This document shows positions 8,809 to 17,327 of a stretch of 64,000 nt of DNA, in pieces. The notes beneath the pieces were generated by a model. That model was not told the DNA's origin. It saw only the letters and a list, made by a program, of their open reading frames with translations, and did not search any database. Source of the DNA: Vibrio cidicii (lineage in GTDB: Bacteria; Pseudomonadota; Gammaproteobacteria; Enterobacterales; Vibrionaceae). The stretch covers positions 1,426,001 to 1,490,000 of the forward strand of contig NZ_CP046804.1 of the NCBI RefSeq assembly GCF_009763805.1. Reading direction: 5' to 3'. Each line of letters begins with the position of its first letter. Position 1 is the first letter of the stretch. The translations under genes were made by a program, and so were the position numbers.

Positions 8809-10308
8809 ATGCTAGTTTACGTAAACAATTTTGATCTAAGCGGAAATGCAGCTGCTGAGCGCGCACTTCAATCGGTATGCGGCTGGATACAATTTAAAAC
8901 GAATGAAGACTTTGATGTTGAGATGCTCAAAAGTAGCGGTAATTATAAGTTTGACAATATCACTGTACGCACGTTTTGTGCTGTAGCACTAGAGCCTAAA
9001 ATGTACTCCGTCCTATTGACTCACCCAGATCGTGATATTAAGGGGCGTCATTGGGAAACTGAAATTGGTATTAAAGAGGAAGGTGGAAAAACTAAATTTT
9101 CTATTCTTTTGAAAGTGAATGACATCAGTACACAGGTACGTGGAAACGTAGTGACTACACGCCCATTAGTCGTAAAGTACCTATCTGACAGTAAGCTATT
9201 AAAACAAGATACCGTTGGTTTAAAAGTCAAGTTTTTAAACAACAAAGAAGACATTAGAGCACTAAAATGGGAAATTTATCGCCCAGAACGTATCTACCCA
9301 CTTGTTTTAGTTAGTAAAAATAGATTGATTCATAACATTAGACTTCAGCAACAATTACTTGGTTTAGCTCAAGTTGTAGTTTTCCCTGAAGAAACTGATG
9401 ACGGGTTAGTCGAATCTGAGCTAACAAAGCGCTACTCTGTATGGGATGGTGCTGTAAACATTGTCCAACCTTTATTCGGAAACGACGAACCCCGAAACTT
9501 CTTAGTTTTAAGCGATCAAATTGATTCATGGAAACAAAACAATATCCATATCTTATATGAATTATTGTCGCTTGTTACGCATAGTACGAACGGTAAATAT
9601 CGTAAGGAACACTTTTCTCCTACTGATGTGAGAGCGAAGCGCCAGAAAGATCAGCGTATTGCTTTAACTTCAAAAGTATCCGCATTAACAGAAGATTCTG
9701 ATTACAAAGAACTTCTTGATGAAGCAATGCAAGAGTTGGATCGTCAGCAAGAAGCATCAAATGCTGAAATAGAGAGGCTTACAACAAATCTCGGTGATAC
9801 AGAAAGTATGTATTACGATGCGGAGTCGGATAAAGAAGAACTAGAAAATATCTTGCTAGGTTTACGAGCAAAGCTCGAACACTTAGAAAGCCGATTTAAT
9901 GGTAAAGATTCAGGGTTACCTGCGCTCGTAAAAGGAGCTGAAAACGACCTTTATGAAGATGAAATCCTGAATATTTTGCTTGATGTTCTGAAGCCTGCTT
10001 ATAACTCTGCAAAACAGTTTTCTCGTCGAAGAGATGTACTTCAAGATCTGATTGAACATAACAAGCCAAATTCGCTTAAGGCTGAGTTTTTTGAGGAACT
10101 CAAAAAAGAACTTAAAGATTATCGTTCATTGACTCCGAAGCTACGTGAAATTTTCGCTTTAGCCAATATCGAAGTAGTGACTGATGGAAGTCATAACAAA
10201 GCAAAATTTATAGGTGAAGAACGATATGGAGTCACATTTGCTAAAACTGCAAGTGACTCACATGCAGGAAAGAATAATGTAACAACGATTCGTGATAATT
10301 TGTTTTAA
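8809..10308 (+). CDS. Large cassette protein of unknown function, coiled-coil with HicA-like C-terminus
   Basis: 499 residues and the largest gene in the array, oriented against it, so it needs its own promoter. The start at 8809 has a strong ribosome-binding site (GGAGG, six bases away). Residues 1-260 are mixed alpha/beta with no known motif. Residues about 265-360 are strongly charged and coiled-coil-like (ELDRQQEASNAEIERL). The last ~45 residues (GSHNKAKF, then YGVTFAK, then TTIRDNLF) resemble the small GSH-containing nucleic-acid-binding fold of HicA proteins, which is a weak inference. Size, isolation and location in a superintegron make it a candidate single-gene defence system, but no function is established. 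Confidence 0.75.
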   Translation: MLVYVNNFDLSGNAAAERALQSVCGWIQFKTNEDFDVEMLKSSGNYKFDNITVRTFCAVALEPKMYSVLLTHPDRDIKGRHWETEIGIKEEGGKTKFSILLKVNDISTQVRGNVVTTRPLVVKYLSDSKLLKQDTVGLKVKFLNNKEDIRALKWEIYRPERIYPLVLVSKNRLIHNIRLQQQLLGLAQVVVFPEETDDGLVESELTKRYSVWDGAVNIVQPLFGNDEPRNFLVLSDQIDSWKQNNIHILYELLSLVTHSTNGKYRKEHFSPTDVRAKRQKDQRIALTSKVSALTEDSDYKELLDEAMQELDRQQEASNAEIERLTTNLGDTESMYYDAESDKEELENILLGLRAKLEHLESRFNGKDSGLPALVKGAENDLYEDEILNILLDVLKPAYNSAKQFSRRRDVLQDLIEHNKPNSLKAEFFEELKKELKDYRSLTPKLREIFALANIEVVTDGSHNKAKFIGEERYGVTFAKTASDSHAGKNNVTTIRDNLF

Positions 10309-10317
10309 TCAATCATC

Positions 10318-10342
10318 TCCCGCGCTCTGGTTGAGTGCGGGA
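10318..10342 (+). terminator. Hairpin after the 499-aa gene
   Basis: TCCCGC ... GCGGGA stem ten bases after the stop codon. It is followed by A rather than T residues on the plus strand, so it is a possible rather than typical terminator. Confidence 0.4.
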
Positions 10343-10347
10343 AAAAC

Positions 10348-10468
10348 TAACGCTGCGTTAAGGGGTGAGTGCCGCCTAAACCAACTTTCCGCAGACCACT
10401 TTCACCACCAAAATTCACCGCATACCCAAAATGCCACGCGGCATGAATCCCACTTAAACGCCTTGTTA
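10348..10468 (-). repeat. attC site 17
   Basis: ATGCCGC/GCGGCAT class (GTGCCGC on the left). Closes the B3 cassette. Confidence 0.92.
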
Positions 10469-10825
10469 TGCTTAAGCTTCAATGGCTTACGTTTTACTAA
10501 AAACAAGATTAACTCGACTTTGATTTACAAACAAAAACCAAAACGTAGAAAACTGAAATGACTCATAGTTTTGATGATCAGACTCGGGATTTTGGCAAAT
10601 CTAGTTTTAAGTTTGAAAGCCTAGAAATGGGTTTCTGATTGAACCAACCACCCTAACCTCGCACTAGCCCAAAAATTCATTGAGGCAATTCTCTGAATTT
10701 CTAGCGCCAAAGAATAAGTGTCCGAAAAACAGCGCTCAAAAAAGTAAACTTGCCGACAAACACCGAACTGAAAAGCCAAGGGAACAAGGAAAAACCATAA
10801 AGCACTGATTTTGCGTGATTAAGCA
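10469..10825 (-). repeat. Family B insert, copy B3
   Basis: Full-length B copy; frame not conserved with B1. Confidence 0.8.
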
Positions 10826-10945
10826 TAACGCCCTGCTAAGGGGTGAGCAATGCACTACAAAAGCTACCGCACACCGCCTTAATCACAAAACTCACCGCAT
10901 GCTGACAATGCCACGCATTGCGAATCCCACTTAAGCAGTTTGTTA
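10826..10945 (-). repeat. attC site 18
   Basis: GCAATGC/GCATTGC class, almost identical to site 38. Closes the A8 cassette. Confidence 0.92.
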
Positions 10946-11293
10946 GCTTAAATTTCAGCACCTTAGATTTACTAAGCCCGAGATTAACCTGATTTGGAAA
11001 ACCAACAAACCACTTGAGTTTTGAAACCCGAATTGGCTCAAACTTTGTGACCTTTCATGCGATTTGAAAAACCGAAAATTTTGAGAAATCACTTTCAGAA
11101 AACTCAAAGCGAATGCAAAACTTCCAAAGCGACTTTGCACCAAGCTTCCTAACCTCGTGCAATCCCAAAATTCCATTGAGGCAACAACCCAAAACTCGCT
11201 TTGACAACCAATGCTGATTTGCCGAAAAACCTGAACGAATGGCCAAAGGAAGAAAGAAAAGACCACAACCAATTGATTTTATTTATTTTAAGC
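10946..11293 (-). repeat. Family A insert, copy A8
   Basis: 105-codon frame open (11272 to 10955). Nearly identical to A11, including the attached attC, so the two are recent copies. Confidence 0.83.
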
Positions 11294-11416
11294 TAACGCC
11301 CGCCTAAGGGGCTGGCAACGCATTACTACTAAACTCAAACACAACAACCATAACCACCGCGGCTCAATGGTACTGGAAACGCCACGCGTTGACAGTCCCT
11401 CTTGAGGCGTTTGTTA
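11294..11416 (-). repeat. attC site 19 (VCR-like)
   Basis: V. cholerae repeat class, outer arms CGCCTAA and TTGAGGCG. Closes the DUF1289 cassette. Confidence 0.92.
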
Positions 11417-11521
11417 TGTGTGTGTTTCTGATGCCCCCCTTCCATTTAAAGAGGCAGCGAAAGGCATTTATGCCAAACAGCATTCGATAAAAAACCATCA
11501 TATACACAAGACTAAGATGCT

Positions 11522-11743
11522 TCATGTCGATATATTTCGGCTCTGAACTCTAGCTACACTATTGATTAATATCTCTTGTTTTTCGCTATTTGTTGCACTA
11601 CTCCAACGACATATCTCGTCAAGAGTCCTACCACAACCTATGCAGATGTCTTTATCATCTAAACAACAATGACGAACACAAGGACTCTTATATGAACACG
11701 TTTCAATCGGTTCAGCTCTTTTAACGTTTTGATTTTCAGACAT
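11522..11743 (-). CDS. DUF1289-family cysteine-rich protein
   Basis: 73 residues with the family pattern SPCVRHCCLDDKDICIGCGRT split over residues 18-38 and a following Trp (RWSSAT). DUF1289 proteins are small, probably metal-binding, and of unknown function; they are often found as stand-alone genes. The start at 11743 gives the usual short N-terminus. The 105 bases between its stop and attC 19 hold no gene. Confidence 0.8.
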   Translation of the reverse strand: MSENQNVKRAEPIETCSYKSPCVRHCCLDDKDICIGCGRTLDEICRWSSATNSEKQEILINSVARVQSRNIST

Positions 11744-11802
11744 AGTGCACCTCACGTCTGAATTATAAGCGCAGAGCTGTGAAAACTTTCCAGAAAAACA
11801 CA

Positions 11803-11923
11803 TAACGCCCGGTTAAGGGGCAGCCAACGCCACTGACAACTTAACGCATAACACCGTAAACCACAAAGGCCAACGCATAATAAAAATGCCGCGCGTTGGC
11901 TGTCCCTCTTGAACCGTTTGTTA
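11803..11923 (-). repeat. attC site 20
   Basis: GCCAACGC/GCGTTGGC class with outer arms CGGTTAA and TTGAACCG. Closes the dinJ/yafQ-like cassette. Confidence 0.92.
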
Positions 11924-11925
11924 TG

Positions 11926-11972
11926 TGCACATATACTTTGTCTAACTATGTAATACATTGTATGCACAAAGG
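11926..11972 (+). promoter_or_regulatory. Candidate promoter/operator of the dinJ/yafQ-like operon
   Basis: The region between attC 20 and the antitoxin start contains an imperfect inverted repeat with GTGCAC at its left and TGCAC at its right end (GTGCACATATAC ... GTATGCAC). Antitoxins of this family bind such repeats to repress themselves. Position and symmetry support this; no binding data. Confidence 0.4.
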
Positions 11973-11980
11973 TACTATTT

Positions 11981-12260
11981 ATGAGAACAGAAATGCTAAG
12001 TACGCGCATTGACCACGACACGAAAATTGCGTTCACAAACGTCTGTGATGAGATGGGTCTAAGTACATCACAGGCCATAAAGTTATTTGCAAAAGCGGTT
12101 ATTAATCATGGTGGAATCCCTTTTGAGCTGCGAGTTTCCACAGCCTAATGAGGTTACTGCATCTGCAATTCAAGAGCTCGTTGAAGGAAAAGGACATAAA
12201 GCTGAAACCGTCGAAGCTATGCTGAATGAGCTTACTGAAGGCAAAGTTAAGCATGTATAA
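11981..12260 (+). pseudogene. RelB/DinJ-family antitoxin, frameshifted
   Basis: The intact reading from the ATG at 11981 gives MRTEMLSTRIDHDTK then a ribbon-helix-helix (LSTSQAIKLFAKAVI) and IPFELRV, typical of DinJ antitoxins, but stops early at 12148. Removing one T from TTT at 12135-12137 (coding CGAGTTTCCACAG to CGAGTTCCACAG) continues the frame as PQPNEVTASAIQELVEG to a TAA at 12260 that overlaps the toxin ATG by eight bases. A truncated antitoxin beside an intact toxin would be dangerous to the cell, so either the shift is a sequence error or the short form still works. Opposite orientation to the array. Confidence 0.75.
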
Positions 12261-12522
12261 ACTCGAATACTCAACACAATTTAAGAAAGACTTCAAAAAG
12301 ATAACTAAGATGCCGATTTCAGACATCATTGAAGTCGGCAATGTTATTTCTAAGCTGCAACGCGGCGAAAAGCTTGAACCCAAGAATGTTGACCATCCGT
12401 TAACTGGCAATTGGGTTGGATTTCGAGACTGCCACATTAAACCCGACCTAGTGTTAATCTATCGAGTTTTTAACGATCAACTACAACTAGCGCGTATTGG
12501 TTCACATAGTGATTTATTCTAA
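12253..12522 (+). CDS. YafQ-like mRNA-interferase toxin
   Basis: 89 residues, RelE superfamily, YafQ branch: YSTQFKKDFKKI at residues 6-17, the loop DHPLTGNWVGFRDCHIKPD split over 47-65, and the C-terminal IGSHSDLF. The C-terminal histidine and the HIKPD segment correspond to catalytic residues of YafQ, which cuts mRNA on the ribosome. Starts inside the antitoxin's end, so translation is coupled. Transcribed against the array from its own promoter. Intact. Confidence 0.83.
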   Translation: MYKLEYSTQFKKDFKKITKMPISDIIEVGNVISKLQRGEKLEPKNVDHPLTGNWVGFRDCHIKPDLVLIYRVFNDQLQLARIGSHSDLF

Positions 12523-12539
12523 TGAGTCAATTGGGCACA

Positions 12540-12659
12540 TAACGCCCGCTTAAGGGGCAGCCAACGCTACTACCAACTTTCCGCATAACAATGTAACCAC
12601 AAAAACCAACGCATGATAAAAATGCCACGCGTTGGCTGTCCCTCTTGAAGCGTTTGTTA
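12540..12659 (-). repeat. attC site 21
   Basis: GCCAACGC/GCGTTGGC class with outer arms CGCTTAA and TTGAAGCG. Closes the FRG cassette. Confidence 0.92.
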
Positions 12660-12665
12660 GGCATA

Positions 12666-13499
12666 TTAAGGTCCCAACATTGTAAGTTGCATCGATCTCG
12701 CAAAGCCATCCAAGCCGGGAAAGAGAACCCTAGCATTTATATTCATACTATCTAACGACTTTAGGATTTGATGTTTTAGCTCATATGGAATGACAAACTT
12801 TATAATGTCATCATCTGTGCTTGATAATTGCGATAGCGTACTATTCGGATCTTTATGTGGAATACCAGAAATACCAAAATTCTCTTCAAAAGTGTGCTTG
12901 ATATTTGTAGGGAAAAGGAACAAACCTTGCTGGTTTATAATCCTTTCGTGAAGGTTTTCTGGCTCAACGTTAATAACACCAAGTGGTATATCTTTAATTT
13001 CCTTACCACTAATAGAAATCATGCTATCAGCGATTGGTAAAATCTTTAAGTTGTATTGATCGATGTTTGTTCGATGTGAATCAATCGAAAACCAGTGCAT
13101 ACAATTTCTTCGAATCATATCAAGATTTACTGCCCAAACAGCAGCATCTTGTGTTGCATTTTCTAACGCAAAGAAAGTTGCAATATGAAATGAATATGAG
13201 AAATCTAACAGTCGAGTTGGCGAGCCGTGATGCTGCATCAGAGACAACCACTCAAATAGATCAGACTGTTTTGGTAAGGTATTTGAATAATAAGACGCTC
13301 TACGCATAAAGTTACGCAGCATTCTATATTCTTTGTGCCATAACATTGGACCATGCGCATTACTCTCTTTGGCTTTTCGCTCAAATGTCGTCGTTAAACT
13401 CCATGACGCATCTGACTGCCCTCTGAAGCCCCACGATATTAACCGAGGTATAAAAGCCTGCAATTCTTCCCAGCTATCAATGACAACTACTTTCACCAT
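12666..13499 (-). CDS. FRG-domain protein
   Basis: 277 residues. The FRG domain is plain: the naming motif WGFRGQSDASWSL at residues 23-35, then EWLSLMQHHGSPTRLLDFSYS split over 83-103, then the segments ATFFALE, AVWAVNL and RIINQQGLFLFP. FRG proteins are widespread, many lie near mobile or defence genes, and their biochemistry is poorly known; the conserved Arg/His/Asp residues suggest an enzyme. The ATG follows GGGAGG two bases away. The stop lies seven bases from attC. Single-gene cassette in array orientation. Confidence 0.85.
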   Translation of the reverse strand: MVKVVVIDSWEELQAFIPRLISWGFRGQSDASWSLTTTFERKAKESNAHGPMLWHKEYRMLRNFMRRASYYSNTLPKQSDLFEWLSLMQHHGSPTRLLDFSYSFHIATFFALENATQDAAVWAVNLDMIRRNCMHWFSIDSHRTNIDQYNLKILPIADSMISISGKEIKDIPLGVINVEPENLHERIINQQGLFLFPTNIKHTFEENFGISGIPHKDPNSTLSQLSSTDDDIIKFVIPYELKHQILKSLDSMNINARVLFPGLDGFARSMQLTMLGP

Positions 13500-13512
13500 A
13501 ACCTCCCATGCC

Positions 13513-13632
13513 TAACGCTTTGTTAAGGTGTGAGGCACGCAATACTGAAGCCGCCGCATACCACCTTAACCACTAAACCTAACGCACAGTAAAAATGCCA
13601 CGCGTGCCGAATCATTCTTAAACAATTTGTTA
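13513..13632 (-). repeat. attC site 22
   Basis: GCACGC/GCGTGCC class but with AAGGTGTG and weak outer arms (GCTTTGTTAA, TTAAACAA). Closes the next hypothetical-gene cassette. Confidence 0.88.
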
Positions 13633-13641
13633 TGACGACAC

Positions 13642-13965
13642 CTAACGATGTTTAGCGTAATTCTTTAACGCATTTACGTTCGCTTTAACTTTTCCACTGT
13701 AGATAACTTCTTCCGTTTTATACCTGAAGTCAGGGGAAATCTGATCTACCAGCCAAAAGAAGTCATTAAATCGCCAAGGGTCTGGCTGTAATTTATTCAA
13801 AACCTCTATAATTAAATCGTCGATTTCTGGTGGATTTTTACCTTGCAGATGTCTGTTTATAAAATCCTCAAGGGGCGCGTGTTCATTATCTCTGCGAGGT
13901 TTCACATGAGGATATTCTCGCTCCACCAGAGCAATAAAGTCTGAAATAGTAGTGTTCACTGTCAT
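13642..13965 (-). CDS. Hypothetical cassette protein
   Basis: 107 residues, soluble, with acidic and basic residues mixed along its length. Segments IDDLIIEVLNKLQPDPWRFNDF and FFWLVDQISP (about residues 53-82) look helical with a hydrophobic face. No family recognised. An ATG 15 bases upstream falls in the attC core; the start at 13965 is preferred because GAGG lies five bases before it. Confidence 0.6.
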   Translation of the reverse strand: MTVNTTISDFIALVEREYPHVKPRRDNEHAPLEDFINRHLQGKNPPEIDDLIIEVLNKLQPDPWRFNDFFWLVDQISPDFRYKTEEVIYSGKVKANVNALKNYAKHR

Positions 13966-13979
13966 AATACCTCGAGTCA

Positions 13980-14099
13980 TAACGCCCTGCTAAGGGGTGA
14001 GCAATGCACTGCAAAAGCTACCGCACGCCGCCTTAATCACAAAACTCACCGCATGCTAAAAATGCCACGCATTGCGAATCCCGCTTAAGCAGTTTGTTA
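13980..14099 (-). repeat. attC site 23
   Basis: GCAATGC/GCATTGC class. Closes the A9 cassette. Confidence 0.92.
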
Positions 14100-14449
14100 G
14101 CTTAAATTTCAGCACCTTAGATTTACCAAAGCTGAGATTAAACCGATTTGGAAAACCAACAAACCACCTGAGTTTTGAAACCCGAATTGGTTCAAACTTT
14201 GTGGCCGTTCATTTGCTTTAAAAACCAGTAAATTCTGAAAACTCGTTTTCGCAAAACTCAAAGCGAAAGCGACACTTCCAAAGCGACTTTGCACCAAACT
14301 TGCTAACATCGGTTAAGCCCAAAAACTCAATTGAGGCAGCAACTCAAAACTCGCGTTGGCAAACAATGCTGATTTGCCGAGAAACCGAAACGAGCTGCCA
14401 AGGGAAGGAAAAAACAGGCTGCAACCAATTGATTTTTATTGTTTTAAGC
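14100..14449 (-). repeat. Family A insert, copy A9
   Basis: Retains the last ~65 codons of the shared frame with many amino-acid changes relative to A7, as expected of drift rather than selection. Confidence 0.82.
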
Positions 14450-14568
14450 TAACGCCCGCTTAAGTGGTGAGCAACGCAATAGATTGCTTCCGCATACCAC
14501 CTAAACCACTAAATTTGCCGCAAACCACAAATGCCACGCGTTGCGAATCCGTCTTAAAGCGTTTGTTA
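14450..14568 (-). repeat. attC site 24
   Basis: GCAACGC/GCGTTGCG class with AAGTGGTG. Closes the VOC cassette. Confidence 0.91.
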
Positions 14569-14570
14569 GG

Positions 14571-14936
14571 CTACTGATTCTCGGCTATGCGCCACAACAC
14601 ACCACTTGGATCTGTGACGCAAAACTCGAGCATTCCCCACGGCTGCTCAATAAGTTCTGTGACCTTTACGCCAAACTCTTTGTCTAGATTTAGCTGTAAG
14701 ACATGTTCATACCAGCTTCGAGCATCTTCAACTAAAAGGTGCATCATAAAGTTGTTGCTGTGAACAGGTTCGTAGAAATCTTGGAGTAAGAAAGAACAAG
14801 TGCCAAATTTAAAATAAGCGATACCTTCAAATTCAGACGCCATTTCAAAGCCCAAAATCTGATAAAAACGCTTTGAGCATTCAAAGTCTTTGGCAGGAAC
14901 AAAAGACTTTATTTCTATCGTGTTAAGGTTTTCCAT
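14571..14936 (-). CDS. VOC-fold (glyoxalase/bleomycin-resistance-like) protein
   Basis: 121 residues, a single VOC half-domain pair. Visible features: IEIKSFVPAKDFECSKRFY-type opening strand and helix, IAYFKFGTCSFLLQD, and the typical C-terminal WGMLEFCVTDPSGVLWRI strand-turn-strand. The family covers glyoxalases, dioxygenases and drug-binding resistance proteins; the residues do not identify which. The start at 14936 is preferred over the ATG at 14948 because GGAG lies six bases before it. Confidence 0.78.
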   Translation of the reverse strand: MENLNTIEIKSFVPAKDFECSKRFYQILGFEMASEFEGIAYFKFGTCSFLLQDFYEPVHSNNFMMHLLVEDARSWYEHVLQLNLDKEFGVKVTELIEQPWGMLEFCVTDPSGVLWRIAENQ

Positions 14937-14969
14937 TTCAATCTCCATTTTCTAGCACTGGTTGTAGCC

Positions 14970-15091
14970 TAACGCCCGCCTAAGGGGCTGGCAACGCATA
15001 CCACTAAACTCAAACACAACAACCGAAACCACCGCGGCTCATTGGGACTGGAAACGCCACGCGTTGACAGTCCCTCTTGAGGCGTTTGTTA
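14970..15091 (-). repeat. attC site 25 (VCR-like)
   Basis: V. cholerae repeat class. Closes the Kiwa-like cassette. Confidence 0.92.
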
Positions 15092-15100
15092 GCACTATAT

Positions 15101-15985
15101 TTAGCGTTTCCGTTTAGAGTTGGTTTGATAATCGCTACCCGAAAGTGGACCTTTGTAGATATCCTCCAACAAGAAGTGGAGAACTTCTTTTAGCTCACGT
15201 TTATCTGCAGGTAATACAAGCTTGCCTTGATTAAAGGCAATCGGAACATTCGGGAAACCTTGGGCTGCAGTTTGGATATCAGAAACTGAATAGTTATCTA
15301 ACAATGAAGTTGAAGAAATAGTATGGACCATTTTCCTTACTTGACTATCAGCTTCAGCTACAAAATTGTCTATATTCGCTACTTCTAAGGAAGCATGCTT
15401 ACAAATGGCCTTAAGGTCAGTATCTGTTGCTTCCTGATAAAAATCACTTAGATTGAAAACCATCCTAGCATTATGAAAACTTTTAAACTTTGTATTACCC
15501 CCAACAATAACAGCAACCAATTTACTATCCAATGTAAATATATCTTCCGTTACCTTTACAAAGGTATTACCTGTTTGCATTTTTATAATAGGTATTTCGC
15601 TCAACGAGAGTGCTTGACGGCTAGAAAATTTTTGTACTAATACAGTTGTTTCATTGTTATCGACAAAACCTGTGAACACCGCTTTAATTGGTTCTGATTT
15701 AAAATTTGACAACTGGAGCGCGTGGTAAGAGGTTATGTTTGAATTAATTGCATCTACCATTACTTTAGCTTCAGAAACATCCGACAACACTAATAACTCA
15801 TTCGGATCTGGTTTCCAATCACCGTTAAATGGAACTTCAGTATCCACTCCCTCATTGAAGCTTTGCAATTGTTTGTTAAATAATGTCACAAGCTCCTTTT
15901 GCAATGGCCCCTGTACGCGAATTCTTTTTACTTCAAGATTATTGTTATCATCTTTTATAAGCGCAAAAAAGTTTTGAGTAGTCAC
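15101..15985 (-). CDS. kwaB: KwaB-like protein (DUF4868, Kiwa defence)
   Basis: 294 residues, soluble. Length, partner and segments (ELLVLSDVSEA near 65, KAVFTGFVDN near 104, IFTLDSKLVAVIVGG near 150, FKSFHNARMVFNLSDFY near 168) fit the DUF4868 family that contains KwaB, the cytoplasmic DNA-binding effector of the two-gene Kiwa anti-phage system. It begins at a GTG that immediately follows the stop codon of the upstream membrane gene, with AGGGG nine bases before it, so both are made from one mRNA. Identification is by family pattern and gene pairing; a profile search is needed to settle it. Confidence 0.68.
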   Translation of the reverse strand: MTTQNFFALIKDDNNNLEVKRIRVQGPLQKELVTLFNKQLQSFNEGVDTEVPFNGDWKPDPNELLVLSDVSEAKVMVDAINSNITSYHALQLSNFKSEPIKAVFTGFVDNNETTVLVQKFSSRQALSLSEIPIIKMQTGNTFVKVTEDIFTLDSKLVAVIVGGNTKFKSFHNARMVFNLSDFYQEATDTDLKAICKHASLEVANIDNFVAEADSQVRKMVHTISSTSLLDNYSVSDIQTAAQGFPNVPIAFNQGKLVLPADKRELKEVLHFLLEDIYKGPLSGSDYQTNSKRKR

Positions 15986-16507
15986 TTAGTTTTCCCCTAT
16001 ATCTAGGACAATATATTCCGTTAACTGGACAACCAATAGCGAGTCACTAGTTCGTCGAAGTTCTTTTTTTGTAATAAGCACATATGTCACACCCTCAGGT
16101 GTACCAACTTTGTAAAAATGCCACTTCATAATACCTAAAAGTGGGTTGAAGTGGTAACTGTATCCCGTACTGGTTATAAGGGCAAATATAATTAATATTG
16201 GTGCCCATACGACCCAATTTAAAGCATCAAAACTGGCTGTAAACAATGGGAGTAGGTACAACAATAGATAAGCCATATTCTCTCGATCTGCGGCCTCAAT
16301 AGAAGAGACTCTAAAAGAAAATGACTCTAAATTGTTTTTTGCGTACCTCAGCACCCAAATACAAACTAACACTAAAAATAACGACGCTGCAATTGCAAGT
16401 CCCGCAAACTCTTTCTTATCAGAAAACCAAGCGACCCAAGCATAGCTAAACCCAACAGGTGCTATCGCTGTGCATGTAAGCATTATTTTAGCTAACCAAC
16501 TAAGCAT
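15986..16507 (-). CDS. kwaA: KwaA-like four-TM protein (Kiwa defence)
   Basis: 173 residues with four hydrophobic spans (about residues 5-27, 34-54, 80-98 and 102-118) followed by a ~55-residue cytoplasmic tail with IKWHFYKVG-like and TYVLITKKELRR segments. In Kiwa, KwaA is the membrane sensor of phage attachment and KwaB the partner effector; the topology and the abutting kwaB-like gene match. An in-frame TTG 15 bases upstream is an alternative start. Two-gene cassette in array orientation, closed by a VCR-like attC. Confidence 0.65.
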   Translation of the reverse strand: MLSWLAKIMLTCTAIAPVGFSYAWVAWFSDKKEFAGLAIAASLFLVLVCIWVLRYAKNNLESFSFRVSSIEAADRENMAYLLLYLLPLFTASFDALNWVVWAPILIIFALITSTGYSYHFNPLLGIMKWHFYKVGTPEGVTYVLITKKELRRTSDSLLVVQLTEYIVLDIGEN

Positions 16508-16589
16508 ATAAGCAAACACCAACTGTTTTTATATACAGCCATATTAGATCAACTTGTACGGTATGACTACAATTGTGTAGTTATAGTGC

Positions 16590-16711
16590 TAACGCCCGCC
16601 TAAGGGGCTGGCAACGCATAACACTAAACTCAAAAACAACAACTGTAACCACTTCGGCTCATTGGGACTGGAAACGCCGGGCGTTGACAGTCCCTCTTGA
16701 GGCGTTTGTTA
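16590..16711 (-). repeat. attC site 26 (VCR-like)
   Basis: V. cholerae repeat class. Closes the cassette of the 156-aa protein. Confidence 0.92.
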
Positions 16712-17179
16712 GCAATAATTTTGTCGCCAACTCTCTCTCCATGCTTTGTTTTTCTTACCATTAAATACAAGGTAGTCTTGATTAGGTCGGCTATTTAAGA
16801 AAGGAGAAAAGTACATGATAACTTCCTCTGCACTATGTTGTAGTTTGAGTAAGTCATCTTTAGCTAGAAAAGCGAACTTAATATTGCTTGATAATAACTC
16901 TTCTTTAGGCGTGTCATAATATATTTCTAGAACCTCAAGGACATTAGACAATTCTTTACAAACTATCGTGTCATCAACATTTTCAAGCACTAAAACTGGT
17001 GATGAGACACCATTCAAGTACATAAAAACTAGGTCTCCATTTCCCCACTCTATATTGATCTCATCTGCTGATTGCTTGTCCGAAAGGAAGCTTTCTGCCG
17101 TTAAAAGCACCTCAGACTTATATTTGTTCATAGTCTCGACGAACCTAAATAGTCCGTCTGCCAAGCTACGTTTTTCCAT
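16709..17179 (-). CDS. Hypothetical cassette protein
   Basis: 156 residues, soluble, acidic, no family recognised. A strand-rich middle (EWGNGDLVFMYLNG, PVLVLENVDD) between helical ends; C-terminus FNGKKNKAWRESWRQNYC is basic. ATG preceded by GGAGAATTAA. Stop codon lies in the attC core. Confidence 0.65.
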   Translation of the reverse strand: MEKRSLADGLFRFVETMNKYKSEVLLTAESFLSDKQSADEINIEWGNGDLVFMYLNGVSSPVLVLENVDDTIVCKELSNVLEVLEIYYDTPKEELLSSNIKFAFLAKDDLLKLQHSAEEVIMYFSPFLNSRPNQDYLVFNGKKNKAWRESWRQNYC

Positions 17180-17198
17180 TTAATTCTCCAAATATTGC

Positions 17199-17318
17199 TA
17201 ACGCCCTGTTAAGGTGTGAGCAACGCAATACCGATGCCACCGCATACCACGTGAAACACCAAACACAACGCATAGTGAAAATGCCACGCGTTGCGAATCA
17301 CTCTTAAACAGTTTGTTA
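17199..17318 (-). repeat. attC site 27
   Basis: GCAACGC/GCGTTGCG class with AAGGTGTG. Closes the GNAT cassette. Confidence 0.91.
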
Positions 17319-17327
17319 TGTTTGTAG

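Noticed and set aside
10292-10561. 89-codon plus-strand frame after the 499-aa gene
   Set aside because: Crosses attC 17 and runs into a B insert; not a cassette gene.
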